Notes under the pieces: model-generated
Told to the model about the DNA's origin: nothing
Databases searched by the model: none
The model's input: only the letters and a program-made list of their open reading frames with translations
In this document: positions 1 to 10,500 of the stretch, one piece after another
Layout: every line of letters starts with the position of its first letter
Numbering within the stretch: position 1 is the stretch's first letter
Source of the DNA: Trichomonas vaginalis G3
Lineage: Eukaryota; Parabasalia; Trichomonadida; Trichomonadidae
Assembly: GCF_026262505.1 (NCBI RefSeq)
Contig: NC_067204.1
Location: 15,850,165-15,914,164, forward strand
Length of the DNA stretch: 64,000 nt
Reading direction: 5' to 3'
Translations under genes and position numbers: made by a program

Positions 1-207
1 ACTGTACTTTTCTTTAACATGTCAATAAGAATGATATACAAAGTATCAAGTAGTAGAGTGACTATACTTTATTTTATTTGGAAAAATCTCAATTTTATCG
101 ATTTTTGAGTGCCAAACGTGATTATGAAAAATATTCTTATAAATTAGATATAATTTTGAAATATTTTAAACTAATAATAAAATAAAAACAATAAACAAAC
201 ATTTTTA
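1..207. other. AT-rich flank, no gene seen
   Basis: AT-rich sequence up to the 3' end of the RAD51D-like gene. No open frame, repeat or RNA could be supported here. Confidence 0.5.
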
Positions 208-1086
208 TTAATCAGATGTCTCACATAATTTCATATCTTCTAAATAGAACTGTTTTTCGACCAAAGGGAGTCGAGGTGAACAAATTAACTTTGACTCTGC
301 AACGACATTGTTCTTTGTAGCCAGAATCAGTCTGTTATGCCACAATGAAGCGTATTGAGGACCTAAATACGTAACTGGAGTTCCCTGAGGGGATTTAATG
401 CTATTTGTAACAATAACAACGCATCCTTTACTTTTTGCTAGTGATTTAAGTTCCAAAGAAAGTTCTTCCAATTGTGCAGAACCAGGAGCGCCTTTTCCAA
501 CAACATTTTGGAAGACAGAGAGGAGACTATCGATTACTATTAGTTCTGGAGTAGAGTGCTGCAGGTATTCGTTGATATAATTGATGATATCAGGGTGATT
601 TAAACAATTTACAATTGTTAAAGCGGAAACTGATGTAGGAGGTATTCTTGGATCTCTGTATACTGGATAGTCAATATTAACATTCATAGAAGAAGCAATA
701 TTGGCTAATATTGGTGAAGATAAGTTTCCATCTGCATCAATAAACAAAACTTTTGATGATTTGGCAATTTCTGTTGCTACCTTAACAACTAGTCTCGTTT
801 TTCCTGTATTACTGTAGCCTTCAATTGAATAAGTTTCGCCAATAAAAAATGGTTCTCCAAAAATATAGTCAATTCCAGCTGAAATAGTTCGATCTTCATC
901 ATTAGAAACAATATCTTGTATTGATGGACTAAAATTATCAAATGCAAATCGCTTGACTTGTGGTATATCTTTTTTGATATCAGCAACATCATATTTAGTG
1001 ACAAGATTTTCGATACCGATCCTGGTACTAAGCTCCTTCGAAACATTTTTGTCAATAAGTATCGAAGGAGAAGGATTTTCTGCCAT
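208..1086 (-). CDS. RAD51D: RAD51 paralogue, RAD51D-like
   Basis: RecA-fold ATPase of the RAD51 paralogue group, expected to act in the nucleus in homologous recombination. Of 292 residues, the Walker A loop reads GYSNTGKT near residue 97 and the Walker B strand reads LIVIDS near residue 185. The stretch VLFIDADGNLSS matches the RAD51D strand VLYVDSNGGL, and GCVVIVTNSI matches the RAD51D motif MAVVVTNHI. The N-terminal helical domain (about residues 1-70) is poorly conserved. RAD51D is the best fit by eye; XRCC2 or another paralogue is not excluded. The start ATG has a TCACA initiator-like motif 6 bases upstream. The gene is divergent from its right neighbour across about 100 bp, so the two may share a promoter. 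Confidence 0.8.
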   Translation of the reverse strand: MAENPSPSILIDKNVSKELSTRIGIENLVTKYDVADIKKDIPQVKRFAFDNFSPSIQDIVSNDEDRTISAGIDYIFGEPFFIGETYSIEGYSNTGKTRLVVKVATEIAKSSKVLFIDADGNLSSPILANIASSMNVNIDYPVYRDPRIPPTSVSALTIVNCLNHPDIINYINEYLQHSTPELIVIDSLLSVFQNVVGKGAPGSAQLEELSLELKSLAKSKGCVVIVTNSIKSPQGTPVTYLGPQYASLWHNRLILATKNNVVAESKLICSPRLPLVEKQFYLEDMKLCETSD

Positions 1087-1091
1087 TGAAA

Positions 1092-1096
1092 TGTGA
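1092..1096 (-). promoter_or_regulatory. Inr-like TCACA upstream of RAD51D-like gene
   Basis: On the minus strand this reads TCACA, matching the trichomonad initiator consensus TCA(+1)Y(T/A). It would give a leader of about 8 bases, typical of trichomonads. A five-base match is weak on its own. Confidence 0.4.
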
Positions 1097-1189
1097 AGAG
1101 AGGAACTTCACTAACGATTATTTTGTAAACTACTCAATAAAGAATGCATATATTCATATCACATGTCTCTCAGAATCTAAAATCTAAGT

Positions 1190-1480
1190 ATGAGCAAACC
1201 ATTTCCTGTAGCACGCTCAGCACTTCTTGATAAAGCAGCTGCATTTGCCAAAATGCTTAAAGAAGATAACGAAAGAATTCAGAAGTTTTTGGATGAAGGC
1301 GGTGATCGTAACGAAATATCCGTTGATGTTCTTGATCCAAATGATGATCAAGTCATTGAAATGGAGATCATACCAGGCGTTTTAGAATCACAAGCACAAC
1401 AGCCAGAAATACACGAAGACATTCAAATTCCTGCCTCTGAATTTCATAGAGACTCCAATTTAGAATCAGCAGAAAACTAA
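1190..1480 (+). CDS. Small protein, NOPCHAP1/DUF4598-like
   Basis: A 96-residue soluble acidic protein with no signal peptide or membrane segment. The N-terminal half has the pattern RSALLDKAAAFAKML followed by an N at the end of the helix, then QVIEMEIIPGV. This resembles the core of NOPCHAP1 (C12orf45, DUF4598), a box C/D snoRNP assembly chaperone whose core pairs a leucine-rich helix with KVIQMDVALFEM. The C-terminal 35 residues are low-complexity and acidic. The match is by eye and short, so the function is tentative. The gene is divergent from the RAD51D-like gene. Confidence 0.55.
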   Translation: MSKPFPVARSALLDKAAAFAKMLKEDNERIQKFLDEGGDRNEISVDVLDPNDDQVIEMEIIPGVLESQAQQPEIHEDIQIPASEFHRDSNLESAEN

Positions 1481-1757
1481 TCAATTAGCAAAATGAATCT
1501 CGTTCTTATATTGTTGTAATACATTTTCTTGTTTATTTTTTGTTATTATTTTCTAATAAAGTTTATAGACTTATCTGTTACAAAAACCTTGTATTTATGA
1601 GGTATATATGTCATTAATCTTATTGATAATACAAATATTTTGTTATAAAAATAATTATTTTAAATTTTCTTTTGATTGCAACGAAAGACAAGTTGTATTT
1701 AATATAAATAGTAAGTTTATTACAAAATTCTATAAAATATAAATATAAAATATAAAA

Positions 1758-2705
1758 TTAGAAATTAAAAACGCCAATCATGCCACTAACGTCGTCATCA
1801 TCGTTTTCTTCTTGCTCGTGTTCTGATTCTTGTTTGACTTCAGGGTTCTCCTTTCGCATTTCTTTGATAACCTCTTGTTCAACGGTTTCAGACGGTTTAG
1901 GAGGTTCAGGTGGCTTATTATCGTAACTGACGATAGCCTTGAGTAATGGAGGAGCTTTGTCTCCCATACAATTCATGATATCTAAGTGCCATTTCTTGGA
2001 TAGATCAACTGCAATGTCAATACAGTTGTCCATTACTGTAGATGGAAGAGTAACACCTCCATTTTTACGGATTGAACAAATTTCACCTTGAGCATTTGCA
2101 CAAATGGTTAAAAATCCATCGCATGCAAGTGCTTCAAGTACTGTAGGATCTACAAATCTTGTTCTTTGATCTATAAGAGCGAATGTAATCGGAATTGGTA
2201 AATGATGAAGAGTTAATGATCTATCTCCGCGAGTTGATGGCAATTTTGTTGCAAGAAGACCGCAACCGACTGCCAATGTCATAGCTTCGAATAAACCACC
2301 GTCATTTTCTAGAATAACGATCTCACATTTTAATTCCCAAACAAGTTTACCAATTTGGATAACTAATGACTCAAGATCTAATGCGTTATTCATTTTGAAC
2401 ATATCACGTACAGCATTAAGTGTTTCAGCACGGAAATATGAATCAATTTTGTGAGTTGAAGAAAGTCCAATTGAGAAAAATCCTTGATTTGGATGATTTT
2501 CGTCTGCGAGAACTTGATTTTTGATAACACGGCATGAAACAATTGTTGAACCAAGTTTTACAATTGCAGCTCCATCTGAAAAATCAACAGTAAGACGTCT
2601 TGGCTCATTAGGATCTCTTCCATCTGGTCTTAAACCATTACTTAGCATTTCTCTTGTAGAGCGGATTTCATTCTTTGAGACAAAGAATGGAGCATTCCCC
2701 TCCAT
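1758..2705 (-). CDS. EXOSC9: Exosome core subunit RRP45 (RNase PH-like)
   Basis: Subunit of the six-member RNase PH ring of the RNA exosome (RNA 3' processing and decay in nucleus and cytoplasm), where it has a structural, RNA-threading role. From the ATG at 2705 the protein is 315 residues. The N-terminus has the RRP45 signature FFVSKNEIRSTREML and LRPDGRDPNEPRRL, followed by AIVKLGSTIVSCRV, the usual start of an RNase PH fold. The central part (VVQIGKLVWELKCEIVILENDGG-like stretch, residues 120-145) matches RRP45. The last 60 residues are a charged glutamate- and proline-rich tail. The frame extends five codons further to a TTG, but the first ATG is the likelier start. Confidence 0.88.
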   Translation of the reverse strand: MEGNAPFFVSKNEIRSTREMLSNGLRPDGRDPNEPRRLTVDFSDGAAIVKLGSTIVSCRVIKNQVLADENHPNQGFFSIGLSSTHKIDSYFRAETLNAVRDMFKMNNALDLESLVIQIGKLVWELKCEIVILENDGGLFEAMTLAVGCGLLATKLPSTRGDRSLTLHHLPIPITFALIDQRTRFVDPTVLEALACDGFLTICANAQGEICSIRKNGGVTLPSTVMDNCIDIAVDLSKKWHLDIMNCMGDKAPPLLKAIVSYDNKPPEPPKPSETVEQEVIKEMRKENPEVKQESEHEQEENDDDDVSGMIGVFNF

Positions 2706-2858
2706 AGTTTTGAAATACAAAAATTTTTGTCTCTGAGCATTTTATTGAAGAAATAACATGCATATAGAATAACCGATCTGTTTATTTTTAAATTAGCAAT
2801 CTTGCAATAAAATCATTTTAATTAGGGGGAATGCTTTATTTATTTTTGGGACTGCCAA

Positions 2859-3446
2859 ATGATATTTTTTGTTTTTTCATTAAGTTTTGAATCAAAAACT
2901 CCTATTTTGGATTACTTTAAAAGCGACAAACCATATAGCTTATGTAATGCAATCAAATCAAATGCAACCTTATTAAAAGAAAAGAAATTTAATAAATATG
3001 AAATCAAAGAGTTTATTTCAGAAAATTGCCAAAAGTATGATAAGCTTAATAAAGGCATGTGCAAAATATTCGTCAATAATTGGTTTGATCACATTTTGGA
3101 TACAAAATTGGAAGATTCTTGCCAATTTTCCAAAGAAACTAAAAGAAATACAAAGGACATTAAACACAAAATCATCAGAAAACCAAGAAAAACACATCCT
3201 GAACCATTATCGGTTTTGGATTGCACGATTTGCGAAATGGTTGTCGGATTTGTTATCGAGCAAGGTACAGGAACTATTGCAACTCCAAAAACAGGAGAAA
3301 TTATTAGAAACAAATGCAAAGAAGTTGCATCTATCAAAGATCATTGCTCAATATTTACAGAGGATGTCGTGAGCAGCATGATATCCCATTTAGCTTCAAA
3401 TTTACACCCATTTGAGCTTTGCACATTTTATGGATCTTGCCCATAA
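2859..3446 (+). CDS. Secreted saposin-like protein (two SapB-type modules)
   Basis: A 195-residue protein starting with a short hydrophobic segment (MIFFVFSLSF) that looks like a signal peptide. The C-terminal module (about residues 120-195) has six cysteines in the saposin-B pattern: CTIC near its start, two central cysteines (KC, HC), and a closing pair (LC...SC). The N-terminal module has four cysteines in a similar order (LC, NC, MC, SC). A basic linker joins them. In Trichomonas, saposin-like proteins (TvSaplips) are candidate pore-forming effectors released onto bacteria or host cells; that role is known for the family, not shown here. An overlapping ATG at 2831 is in another frame and soon stops. 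Confidence 0.75.
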   Translation: MIFFVFSLSFESKTPILDYFKSDKPYSLCNAIKSNATLLKEKKFNKYEIKEFISENCQKYDKLNKGMCKIFVNNWFDHILDTKLEDSCQFSKETKRNTKDIKHKIIRKPRKTHPEPLSVLDCTICEMVVGFVIEQGTGTIATPKTGEIIRNKCKEVASIKDHCSIFTEDVVSSMISHLASNLHPFELCTFYGSCP

Positions 3447-3648
3447 AATTTGTTTCCTATTTTGTTTGTTTTATAAACAACCATATTGTTATTTTTTTTG
3501 TAATAATCCATATCAATTTTATTTATCTATTTTAATACTAATGGTGAATGCATCGATTTCAGATTCAATATAAATTTGAGTTCGAAGTTAACATAGATAG
3601 AAAAACAAGTCATTTCATTTATTAGAAAACAAAATACAATATTTACAA

Positions 3649-4869
3649 TTACTCATTTTCGCGTTGCTTTTGGAAATTTTGAATGCGAGCAATCTGTTGA
3701 TCAATAACTTGAATACGCTTTGTCATATCATCAAGAATCTCTTGCAAACCAAAGAGTTTTTCTATAACAATCTTCATTAATTTAACATTTGCATCTTCAG
3801 GCGGCTGGGATAGATTTGCTTCTTGTTCATCTTCTTCATTAGCAATACTAAGATGAAAGTTTGTACTATAACTAACTTGAGGTGTCATTACTTCTACTGC
3901 TGGCTGCTCTTCTTCTACTTCATTATCCGAGACATTTTCAGGTGGATTCATTTCTTCATTTGTTGGTGTTTCAAATAAATAAAGCTTCTTGTCTGTTGCT
4001 GATGTAACATACTGATTTCCGGAACCAGAGAAACTAATTGTTTGGAAAATTCTCTCTTCTCCTTCAACAGAAAAGCGAGGGATTAAATTCAGTGGATTAG
4101 AAACGTGAAGTCCTTCTTGAGATGCAGAAACTAAGATTGGGTCAAACGGATGCAAAGCAATTGAATTAATTTTACTATAGTGGACTTCTTTCTCTACAAC
4201 AATAGTGTGATGCTTGTAATCATATACAGTTATTTGGCCATCAATGCAACCAAGAGCAATCAAGCCGGATTCATCTGAAAATGAAATTGCAGAAACAACT
4301 TCTGGGGTTGGAATCTGTGAAATTGGGCGTCCACTATTTGTGTCAAACAATTGGCATCCATTTTCTTCTGTAGAAACGGCAAATAATTTTCCATTTGGAG
4401 CCATAGCTGCTGCAGTAACTCTTGATGGAAATTGTTTCATTAAAACAACTGCATCTCCAGTTTCAATGTTCCAAACAGATGGACAACCATCTTCTCCTGC
4501 TATAAGTACAAGATCGTTAGCTTGTGAAACAGAAACGAATTTGATAATACCATCATTTGGACGAATAACTGTAGCATCTTTCCCTTTCCAAATTGCAACT
4601 GTTGTATCTTCACTGCCTGTTACTAAAATATTTTTTGCGAATTGAATATCCATTGATGTAATAGATTTTTTATGTCCCCGAAGTTTCTTCATTGTAGCAT
4701 TTATGGGGCCACTGTCTTGATCTGTTCTCTTGTTGGGATTAGTTAAAGGAAGAATTAAAATTCTTCCATTTTCAGTTCCAACAGCAACGTATGTATCGTT
4801 ATACATAAATCTTGCGCATGTTGGTTTATCTTTTTTCAAAGAGAAAACTCTCGGCTGAAGATCCTCCAT
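3649..4869 (-). CDS. WD40-repeat protein with C-terminal coiled coil
   Basis: Of 406 residues, the first 300 or so form WD40-type blades. Recognisable ones are ARFMYNDTYVAVGTENGRIL, the SITSMD...VTGSEDTTVAIWKG blade, the VSVSQANDLVLIAGEDG...VWNIETGDAV blade, and a later SAISFSDESGLIALGCIDG blade. An acidic linker of about 70 residues follows. The last 45 residues (KLMKIVIEKLFGLQEIL... IARIQNFQ) look like an amphipathic helix or coiled coil. The layout, a propeller plus C-terminal helix, recalls Rix1-complex WDR18/Ipi3, but no specific motif was found. It is probably a scaffold protein of unknown partner. Confidence 0.75.
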   Translation of the reverse strand: MEDLQPRVFSLKKDKPTCARFMYNDTYVAVGTENGRILILPLTNPNKRTDQDSGPINATMKKLRGHKKSITSMDIQFAKNILVTGSEDTTVAIWKGKDATVIRPNDGIIKFVSVSQANDLVLIAGEDGCPSVWNIETGDAVVLMKQFPSRVTAAAMAPNGKLFAVSTEENGCQLFDTNSGRPISQIPTPEVVSAISFSDESGLIALGCIDGQITVYDYKHHTIVVEKEVHYSKINSIALHPFDPILVSASQEGLHVSNPLNLIPRFSVEGEERIFQTISFSGSGNQYVTSATDKKLYLFETPTNEEMNPPENVSDNEVEEEQPAVEVMTPQVSYSTNFHLSIANEEDEQEANLSQPPEDANVKLMKIVIEKLFGLQEILDDMTKRIQVIDQQIARIQNFQKQRENE

Positions 4870-4904
4870 TTTTATTTATTTTTAAACGGCAATTTCTCCT
4901 ATTT

Positions 4905-5030
4905 TTAACGTACAGTGTTGATTCCTGTTCTTCTCGCTATATCATCAACACAAACATAAGTATGTAAGCGATGCTTCAAATTCTTCAAAATATCTCCAAG
5001 TTGTACAGTGTCTATGAAGCGATATTGCAT
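4905..5030 (-). CDS. Possible 41-residue micro-ORF
   Basis: Between the WD40 gene and the long ankyrin gene there is an ATG-started frame of 41 codons on the minus strand, ending in TAA. It begins MQYRFIDTVQLGDILK and contains VDDIARRTGIN. Its composition is more protein-like than the surrounding AT-rich spacer: mixed charges and no homopolymer runs. No family was recognised. It could be a small gene, the end of a decayed gene, or chance. Confidence 0.25.
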   Translation of the reverse strand: MQYRFIDTVQLGDILKNLKHRLHTYVCVDDIARRTGINTVR

Positions 5031-5276
5031 AATTATTCACGAATGCTATTTGAATGATATGCTGAAGTATGAACACAGTTTGGCAATGATTTAATATCTT
5101 GAGCAATTTTTTATTATAAGATGTTGATTCAAAAAGTTTATTTCACATTTTTTGAAATTGTTACGCACAGGATGAGCTTGATACCCCATCATATATTTTG
5201 GCTAACATTAAATTCATGAATTTCAAAGAAAATATATTTTATTTAGTCATTAAGAATATTAATAAAACTTTCGATT

Positions 5277-7205
5277 CTATATATTTGGGAGATTTCCATA
5301 AGCTTTGTACAGCATATTGAGATATATTACCATTCCAAAATTACGACTCCTTTGTGCAACTTCAAGTGGTGTTATTCCACCAAAATTTTTTGCTTTGATA
5401 TCAATTCCATGTTTAACAAGAATCGCGGCAACATTTAAACTACCGTATTTTGCACAAATATGAAGGGCATTATCACCATAAATACCCTTATGATTAATAT
5501 TTGCACCATTTAAAATAAGAATCTCTGCGACTCTGGTACTGTTTTTTGCGGCTGCTACAATCAGGGGAGTTTCATTGGCAAATGCCATTGCATCAACATT
5601 TGCACCATGAGAAATGAAAAAAATTGCTGTTTTGACACAGTTAATTTCTGCTGCATAATGAAGGACTGTAAAACCAACATCATCTATTGCATTGATATCA
5701 GAACCTTGGGCAATAAGAACTTCAGCAGCACCAGTATCAGTACTTTCTCCTGCGCAATGAAGAGGGGTTCTTTGGTGATTATCTCGTGCATTAATGTCAG
5801 CACCAAGCAAAACTAAAACTTCCACCATTTCTCTGTTCTTACAACGTGCAGCGAAATGAAGGGGAGTGCCATCAAATAAATCTTTTGAATTAATATTTGC
5901 ACCACGTTGTATTAAAAAGTCAGCGACGTCATTACTATGGTATTTAACTGCAATATGAAGAGGTGTAACTCCTTCATTATTTCTTTCATTTATATCAAAA
6001 CCATGATCTAAAAAATATTCTGTATTTTTCACTTGATTACTTATTGCTGCCATATGAATTGCAAGATTTCCTTCGCGCGTTTTTGCTTTGATGTCACTTC
6101 CATGGGAAATAAGAAATTCAAGTACTTCTTTTCCACATTTTCCAGCTGCAATATGAAGAGGATTAAGCCCTATCTTTGATTTTATATTAATGTCACTGCC
6201 ATTAGCAAGAAGAAAATTGGCTGTTTCAAAATTAAAGAATTGTGTAGCCACATGAATAGCAGTCATGCCGAATTTATCAGACTCCATAGCATTGACATTT
6301 GCTCCATGCTGAAGGAAATATTCGCAAAGTGATGGAATATTAAAGTAGGCCGACTTCACCAAGCATGATCCGATATCTTTTGTACGATCAAGCAATATAA
6401 ACAGTGCTTGAAGATTATAGAATAAATAGCATTCATTAGCAACAATTTCGATGTTGCATTCCTCAGCCAAGAAAGAAACAAAATCATTATTGTGCGACAT
6501 GATTGCATATCGCATGCATTCTTTGTTAGGTTTTACTTGTTTCATGCACTCACTCATTATTTCTTGATTTCCACCCAAAAATGACATTTGAAGGCATTTT
6601 TCAGATATTATTGAATTAAATTTCGTTCTTAACAGTTTGAAACAATTAACAGCTCCATGATAACAACACAATTCAAGCAATGTATATCCTCTACTTGAAT
6701 ATTCATAAAAATCATTATAGAACCTCTGATTTTCATCAAATCCTGCTCTCTCAGTAAAAGCGATAAATGATTGTATATCATCATTCATAATTGCTCTGTA
6801 AATTGTATTTTCTGGATGAACATCCAAAACAAATCCTTTTAATTCAAGTTTTTGGATGGTTTGTAATGTTATCCCAAATGCCAAAACACCATAATCCATA
6901 TATAAAAAGTACAACATGGCAGGTGATGGTGGCGTATATATTGCTGGATGGTATTCTTCATACACTTTTTTGAAGATTTTCAAGTATGAACGGAAATACT
7001 TATTGTTGAACGCAGCTGCCATTTGAACGGCTTCTATAATCATTGATGGTGAATATACTTTGGTTTGAATCAACTTGTTTTGAATCTCTTGATAAATCCG
7101 ATCAATTGTTTCTTCATTATTTGATTTTATTCTGAATAGTTGTGGCATAATCCCATTCACATCTTTGGTAAGTTCTATGGGTTCTTGAAATCTATTGCTA
7201 CTCAT
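5277..7205 (-). CDS. Ankyrin-repeat protein with DUF3447-like N-terminus
   Basis: A 642-residue protein of the large trichomonad ankyrin family. Residues 1 to about 280 are helical and poorly repetitive, with the pattern found in DUF3447-type ankyrin proteins: a leading four-helix region, then GYTLLELCCYHGAVNCFKLL and a run of degenerate repeats. From about residue 285 to 625 there are roughly ten canonical 33-residue repeats, each with a variant of G.TPLH.AA and LL..GADIN. No signal peptide or membrane segment is seen, and the last 20 residues cap the stack. Such proteins are general binding scaffolds; the partner is unknown. Confidence 0.9.
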   Translation of the reverse strand: MSSNRFQEPIELTKDVNGIMPQLFRIKSNNEETIDRIYQEIQNKLIQTKVYSPSMIIEAVQMAAAFNNKYFRSYLKIFKKVYEEYHPAIYTPPSPAMLYFLYMDYGVLAFGITLQTIQKLELKGFVLDVHPENTIYRAIMNDDIQSFIAFTERAGFDENQRFYNDFYEYSSRGYTLLELCCYHGAVNCFKLLRTKFNSIISEKCLQMSFLGGNQEIMSECMKQVKPNKECMRYAIMSHNNDFVSFLAEECNIEIVANECYLFYNLQALFILLDRTKDIGSCLVKSAYFNIPSLCEYFLQHGANVNAMESDKFGMTAIHVATQFFNFETANFLLANGSDINIKSKIGLNPLHIAAGKCGKEVLEFLISHGSDIKAKTREGNLAIHMAAISNQVKNTEYFLDHGFDINERNNEGVTPLHIAVKYHSNDVADFLIQRGANINSKDLFDGTPLHFAARCKNREMVEVLVLLGADINARDNHQRTPLHCAGESTDTGAAEVLIAQGSDINAIDDVGFTVLHYAAEINCVKTAIFFISHGANVDAMAFANETPLIVAAAKNSTRVAEILILNGANINHKGIYGDNALHICAKYGSLNVAAILVKHGIDIKAKNFGGITPLEVAQRSRNFGMVIYLNMLYKAYGNLPNI

Positions 7206-7440
7206 ATTACAGAGTGAACGCTATTAAAAATGATATGAACAATAAAACGCTATTTTTTTGTGAAAATTCAGGCAGTGTTAAGTTTTTTATTAAATAATGA
7301 GATCTTTGGTTATGAAAACGTATATTTAATACTTTTATTGATTTAAAAGATCTTGTAAAAACAAATGCCCAAAATTGAGAAACTCTCACAATTTTTTTGA
7401 TATTAACTAGTGTAATTGTGAATGTTGAAATTTTGGTAAT

Positions 7441-8088
7441 TTAAGGAGGCACTCTCAAGTGAACTGATACTCTCAATTTCCCTTAACTTGAGAGTACCTA
7501 AATAGCATACTTATCTAAACTTTCTCTTAACCTTTAAAATACCTCATATATAAATAAGTTAATTTTCAGGCAAGTTTATAAAAAGAGGTCTTTTTCATGA
7601 AATTTGCATTTATCTTGTATTATCCGAATAAATCCAGCTTTTAGCAACTTATGAGATTCTGTATTACTTCAACATTCAGATCCGAAGTATTTCCCTCGGA
7701 AAAGTGTATTTTAATCAACATATAATTTTGAGCTGGGTCCAAACTCAATTTTCTAAAGTTTGCAAATTTGCAAAAAAACACAGGCTCAAAATAGAGTTGA
7801 ATTAAAATTCTAATTTTCGGAAATTTGTAAAATTCGATTCCGATAATTTTGAATATCAAAAGATTCAAATTTTTCGCGTTGACTTTTTCAAAAATTGAGG
7901 GAAAAAGTCACGCGAAAAATTGTAAATTCTATTTCATTCAATAATATTACCACAGTTTTCTTCCATACCCTCTCAATTTTTCTTGTAAACTTCAGAAAAT
8001 AAGTAAAAAAATGTCGGAGATTGGGGTTCAATCAATTTACAAGATATGATGGAGTATGTTCTAAATTTTCAATTTTTGGCCTCTTTAA
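7441..8088. mobile_element. Possible TTAA-ended element (E1)
   Basis: This segment starts TTAAGGAGGC and ends GCCTCTTTAA, whose reverse complement reads TTAAAGAGGC, so nine of the ten terminal bases agree. The ends resemble those of the better-supported elements at 16601, 21144 and 40419. Just inside the left end, ACTCTCAAG at 7451 and CTTGAGAGT at 7488 form a small inverted repeat. It has no coding frame and lies between two ankyrin genes. The terminal match is short, so this is the weakest member of the set. Confidence 0.35.
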
Positions 8089-8215
8089 TTGAAAATTCAT
8101 AATATTTTACAGAAAAATGTAATATAATGAGAATGATGCAATAAGAACTCTCCAAATTTATTCAATATCGATACCTTTTCAAACTCTTAAAACAAAAAGT
8201 GTCTCATCCGAAATT

Positions 8216-8220
8216 TCACA
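8216..8220 (+). promoter_or_regulatory. Inr-like TCACA upstream of the interrupted ankyrin gene
   Basis: TCACA fits TCA(+1)Y(T/A) and would give a leader of about 7 bases before the ATG at 8225. It suggests the promoter end of this gene is still intact. Confidence 0.4.
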
Positions 8221-8224
8221 AAGT

Positions 8225-9032
8225 ATGTCAAGTTCCGAGCAGCCAAAAAACAAAAATTGTGGCAACTACAGTGACTTTAAGCCAATTAAAGTATTCGAAT
8301 ACCCAGATCAAGCATCAAAAATTATTTGGAGTGTCAATTCCAATAATATTTTACAAACATCATCACAAATTATAGAATTTATTAAATCTAACAAAATACC
8401 TATCCAAATGACACTTCACTTGATTGATATTTTTTCAAAAATTCGTGATAAAGATATTAAATTATTTACAGAACTTTACGAAAAGATATTAAACGAATTT
8501 CCATGCCAAATCAAACCGAAAAATGAGAAATTGGCTATGCTTCTACACTATAAAGGTTTAGAATTTGAAAACTTTGAACCTAAAATGAAAGAAGAAGAAA
8601 TTCTGAATTTGTATTCAACAGATTCTCCTTTATACTATATTGCATGGGATAAAGTTGATGATCTTAAGAGTAAATTCCCAAATCTTGATACTAATCAGGA
8701 GACTAATGATATCGCACCACTTGACTGTGCAATTAGATATGGATCAGAATTGTGTTTCATTTACTTGAAAAATTTAGGAGCTCAATACACAAAATACTCC
8801 GAAAAATATGCTGTTCAAGGCGGAAATCAAAGCATTTTAATGCAAATGATAGAAGACGGTAAATTATTTGATAGCATGATTAATACAGCATTGGATTATC
8901 GAAACTATGAAATTGCCGAGTACCTTAAATCCAATTTTGGACAAACATTTGATTCAATAGCAGAAAGTATGTATTTCGGAAATTATGATATTGCATCTTA
9001 TTTATTTTCTAATGGAGCAGATATCAACAAAA
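8225..9032 (+). CDS. N-terminal part of an ankyrin-repeat gene interrupted by a minisatellite
   Basis: About 270 codons of a normal trichomonad ankyrin gene. It has a helical DUF3447-like N-terminus (ATG at 8225, Inr-like motif just upstream) and then degenerate repeats such as APLDCAIRYGSELCFIYLK, ending in SYLFSNGADIN. After ADINKIYN the frame passes straight into a 37-bp minisatellite and stays open only to 9184, giving a meaningless hydrophobic tail. Five ankyrin repeats that look like the rest of the gene lie inside or at the end of the array, in different frames. The gene as a whole (8225-14329) is therefore either inactive, truncated to a short protein with a hydrophobic tail, or processed in an unknown way. 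No trichomonad splice signals are visible at the junctions. Confidence 0.7.
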
Positions 9033-9822
9033 TTTATAATCTCTTTCATTTCATATTTATCATTACTTTATATCACTCTCTTTCTCTTCATATTTATCAT
9101 TGTTTTATAAATTTCTCTTTCTTTTCATATTTATCACTGTTTTATAAATTTCTCTTTCATTTCATATTTATCACTGTTTTATAAGATTCTTTTTCATTTC
9201 ATATTTATCATTGTTTTATTGAATTCTCTTTCTTTTCATATTTATCATTGTTTTATAAGATTCTCTTTCATTTCATATTTATCATTGTTTTATGGAATTC
9301 TCTTTCTTTTCATATTTATCATTGTTTTATACCATTCTCTTTCATTTCATATTTATCACTGTTTTATAAATTTCTCTTTCTTTTCATATTTATCACTGTT
9401 TTATAAATTTCTCTTTCATTTCATATTTATCATTGTTTTATGGAATTCTCTTTCTTTTCATATTTATCATTGTTTTATAAATTTCTCTTTCTTTTCATAT
9501 TTATCATTGTTTTATAAGATTCTCTTTCTTTTCATATTTAACATTGTTTTATAAGATTCTTTTTCTTTTAATATTTATCATTGTTTTATAAATTTCTCTT
9601 TCTTTTCATATTTATCATTGTTTTATAAATTTCTCTTTCTTTTCATATTTAACATTGTTTTATAAGATTCTTTTTCTTTTAATATTTATCATTGTTTTAT
9701 GTCACTCTCTTTCTTTTCATATTTATCATTGTTTTATAAGATTCTCTTTCTTTTCATATTTAACATTGTTTTATAAGATTCTTTTTCTTTTAATATTTAT
9801 CACTGTTTTATAAGATTCTTTT

Positions 9823-9921
9823 GATATTAATGAATGCCCTCTTACTATTGCCATCAAAGCGAATTCAATTGAAATTGTCCAATTCTTAGTTGAACATGGT
9901 GCAGATATTAACATGAAACTT
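9823..9921 (+). pseudogene. Stranded ankyrin repeat 1 in the minisatellite
   Basis: Ninety-nine bases encode exactly one 33-residue ankyrin repeat, starting DINECPLTIAIKANSIEIVQ and ending EHGADINMKL. Array sequence lies directly on both sides. It is not in frame with the N-terminal part of the gene. Confidence 0.85.
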
Positions 9922-9983
9922 ATTCTCTTTCATTTCATATTTATCATTGCTTTATAACATTATCTTTCTTTTCATATTTATAA

Positions 9984-10500
9984 TTGTTTTATAACATTCT
10001 CTTTCATTTCATATTTATCATTGTTTATTGAATTCTCTTTCTTTTCATATTTATCATTGTTTTATACCATTCTCTTTCATTTCATGTTTATCATTGCTTT
10101 ATCAGATTCTCTTTCATTTTATGTTTAACATTGTTTTATCGGATTCTCTTTCATTTTATATTTAACATTGTTTTATACCATTCTCTTTCTATTCATATTT
10201 AACATTGTTTTTTGGCATTCTCTTTCTTTTCATATTTATAATTGTTTTATAACATTCTCTTTCATTTCATATTTATCATTGTTTTATTGAATTCTCTTTC
10301 TTTTCATATTTATCATTGTTTTATACCATTCTCTTTCATTTCATGTTTATCATTGCTTTATCAGATTCTCTTTCATTTTATGTTTAACATTGTTTTATCG
10401 GATTCTCTTTCATTTTATATTTAACATTGTTTTATACCATTCTCTTTCTATTCATATTTAACATTGTTTTTTGGCATTCTCTTTCTTTCCATATTTATCA
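9984..10500 (+). repeat. Higher-order blocks of seven 37-bp units (259 bp)
   Basis: A 259-bp block (seven units, recognisable by the linker order and the variants ATGTTTAACATT and TCGGATT) occurs at about 9984 and 10242 and again at 11089, 11348, 12602 and 12861, with a partial copy at 13856. Adjacent copies are 258-259 bp apart, so whole blocks as well as single units have been duplicated. This entry marks the first pair. Confidence 0.8.
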
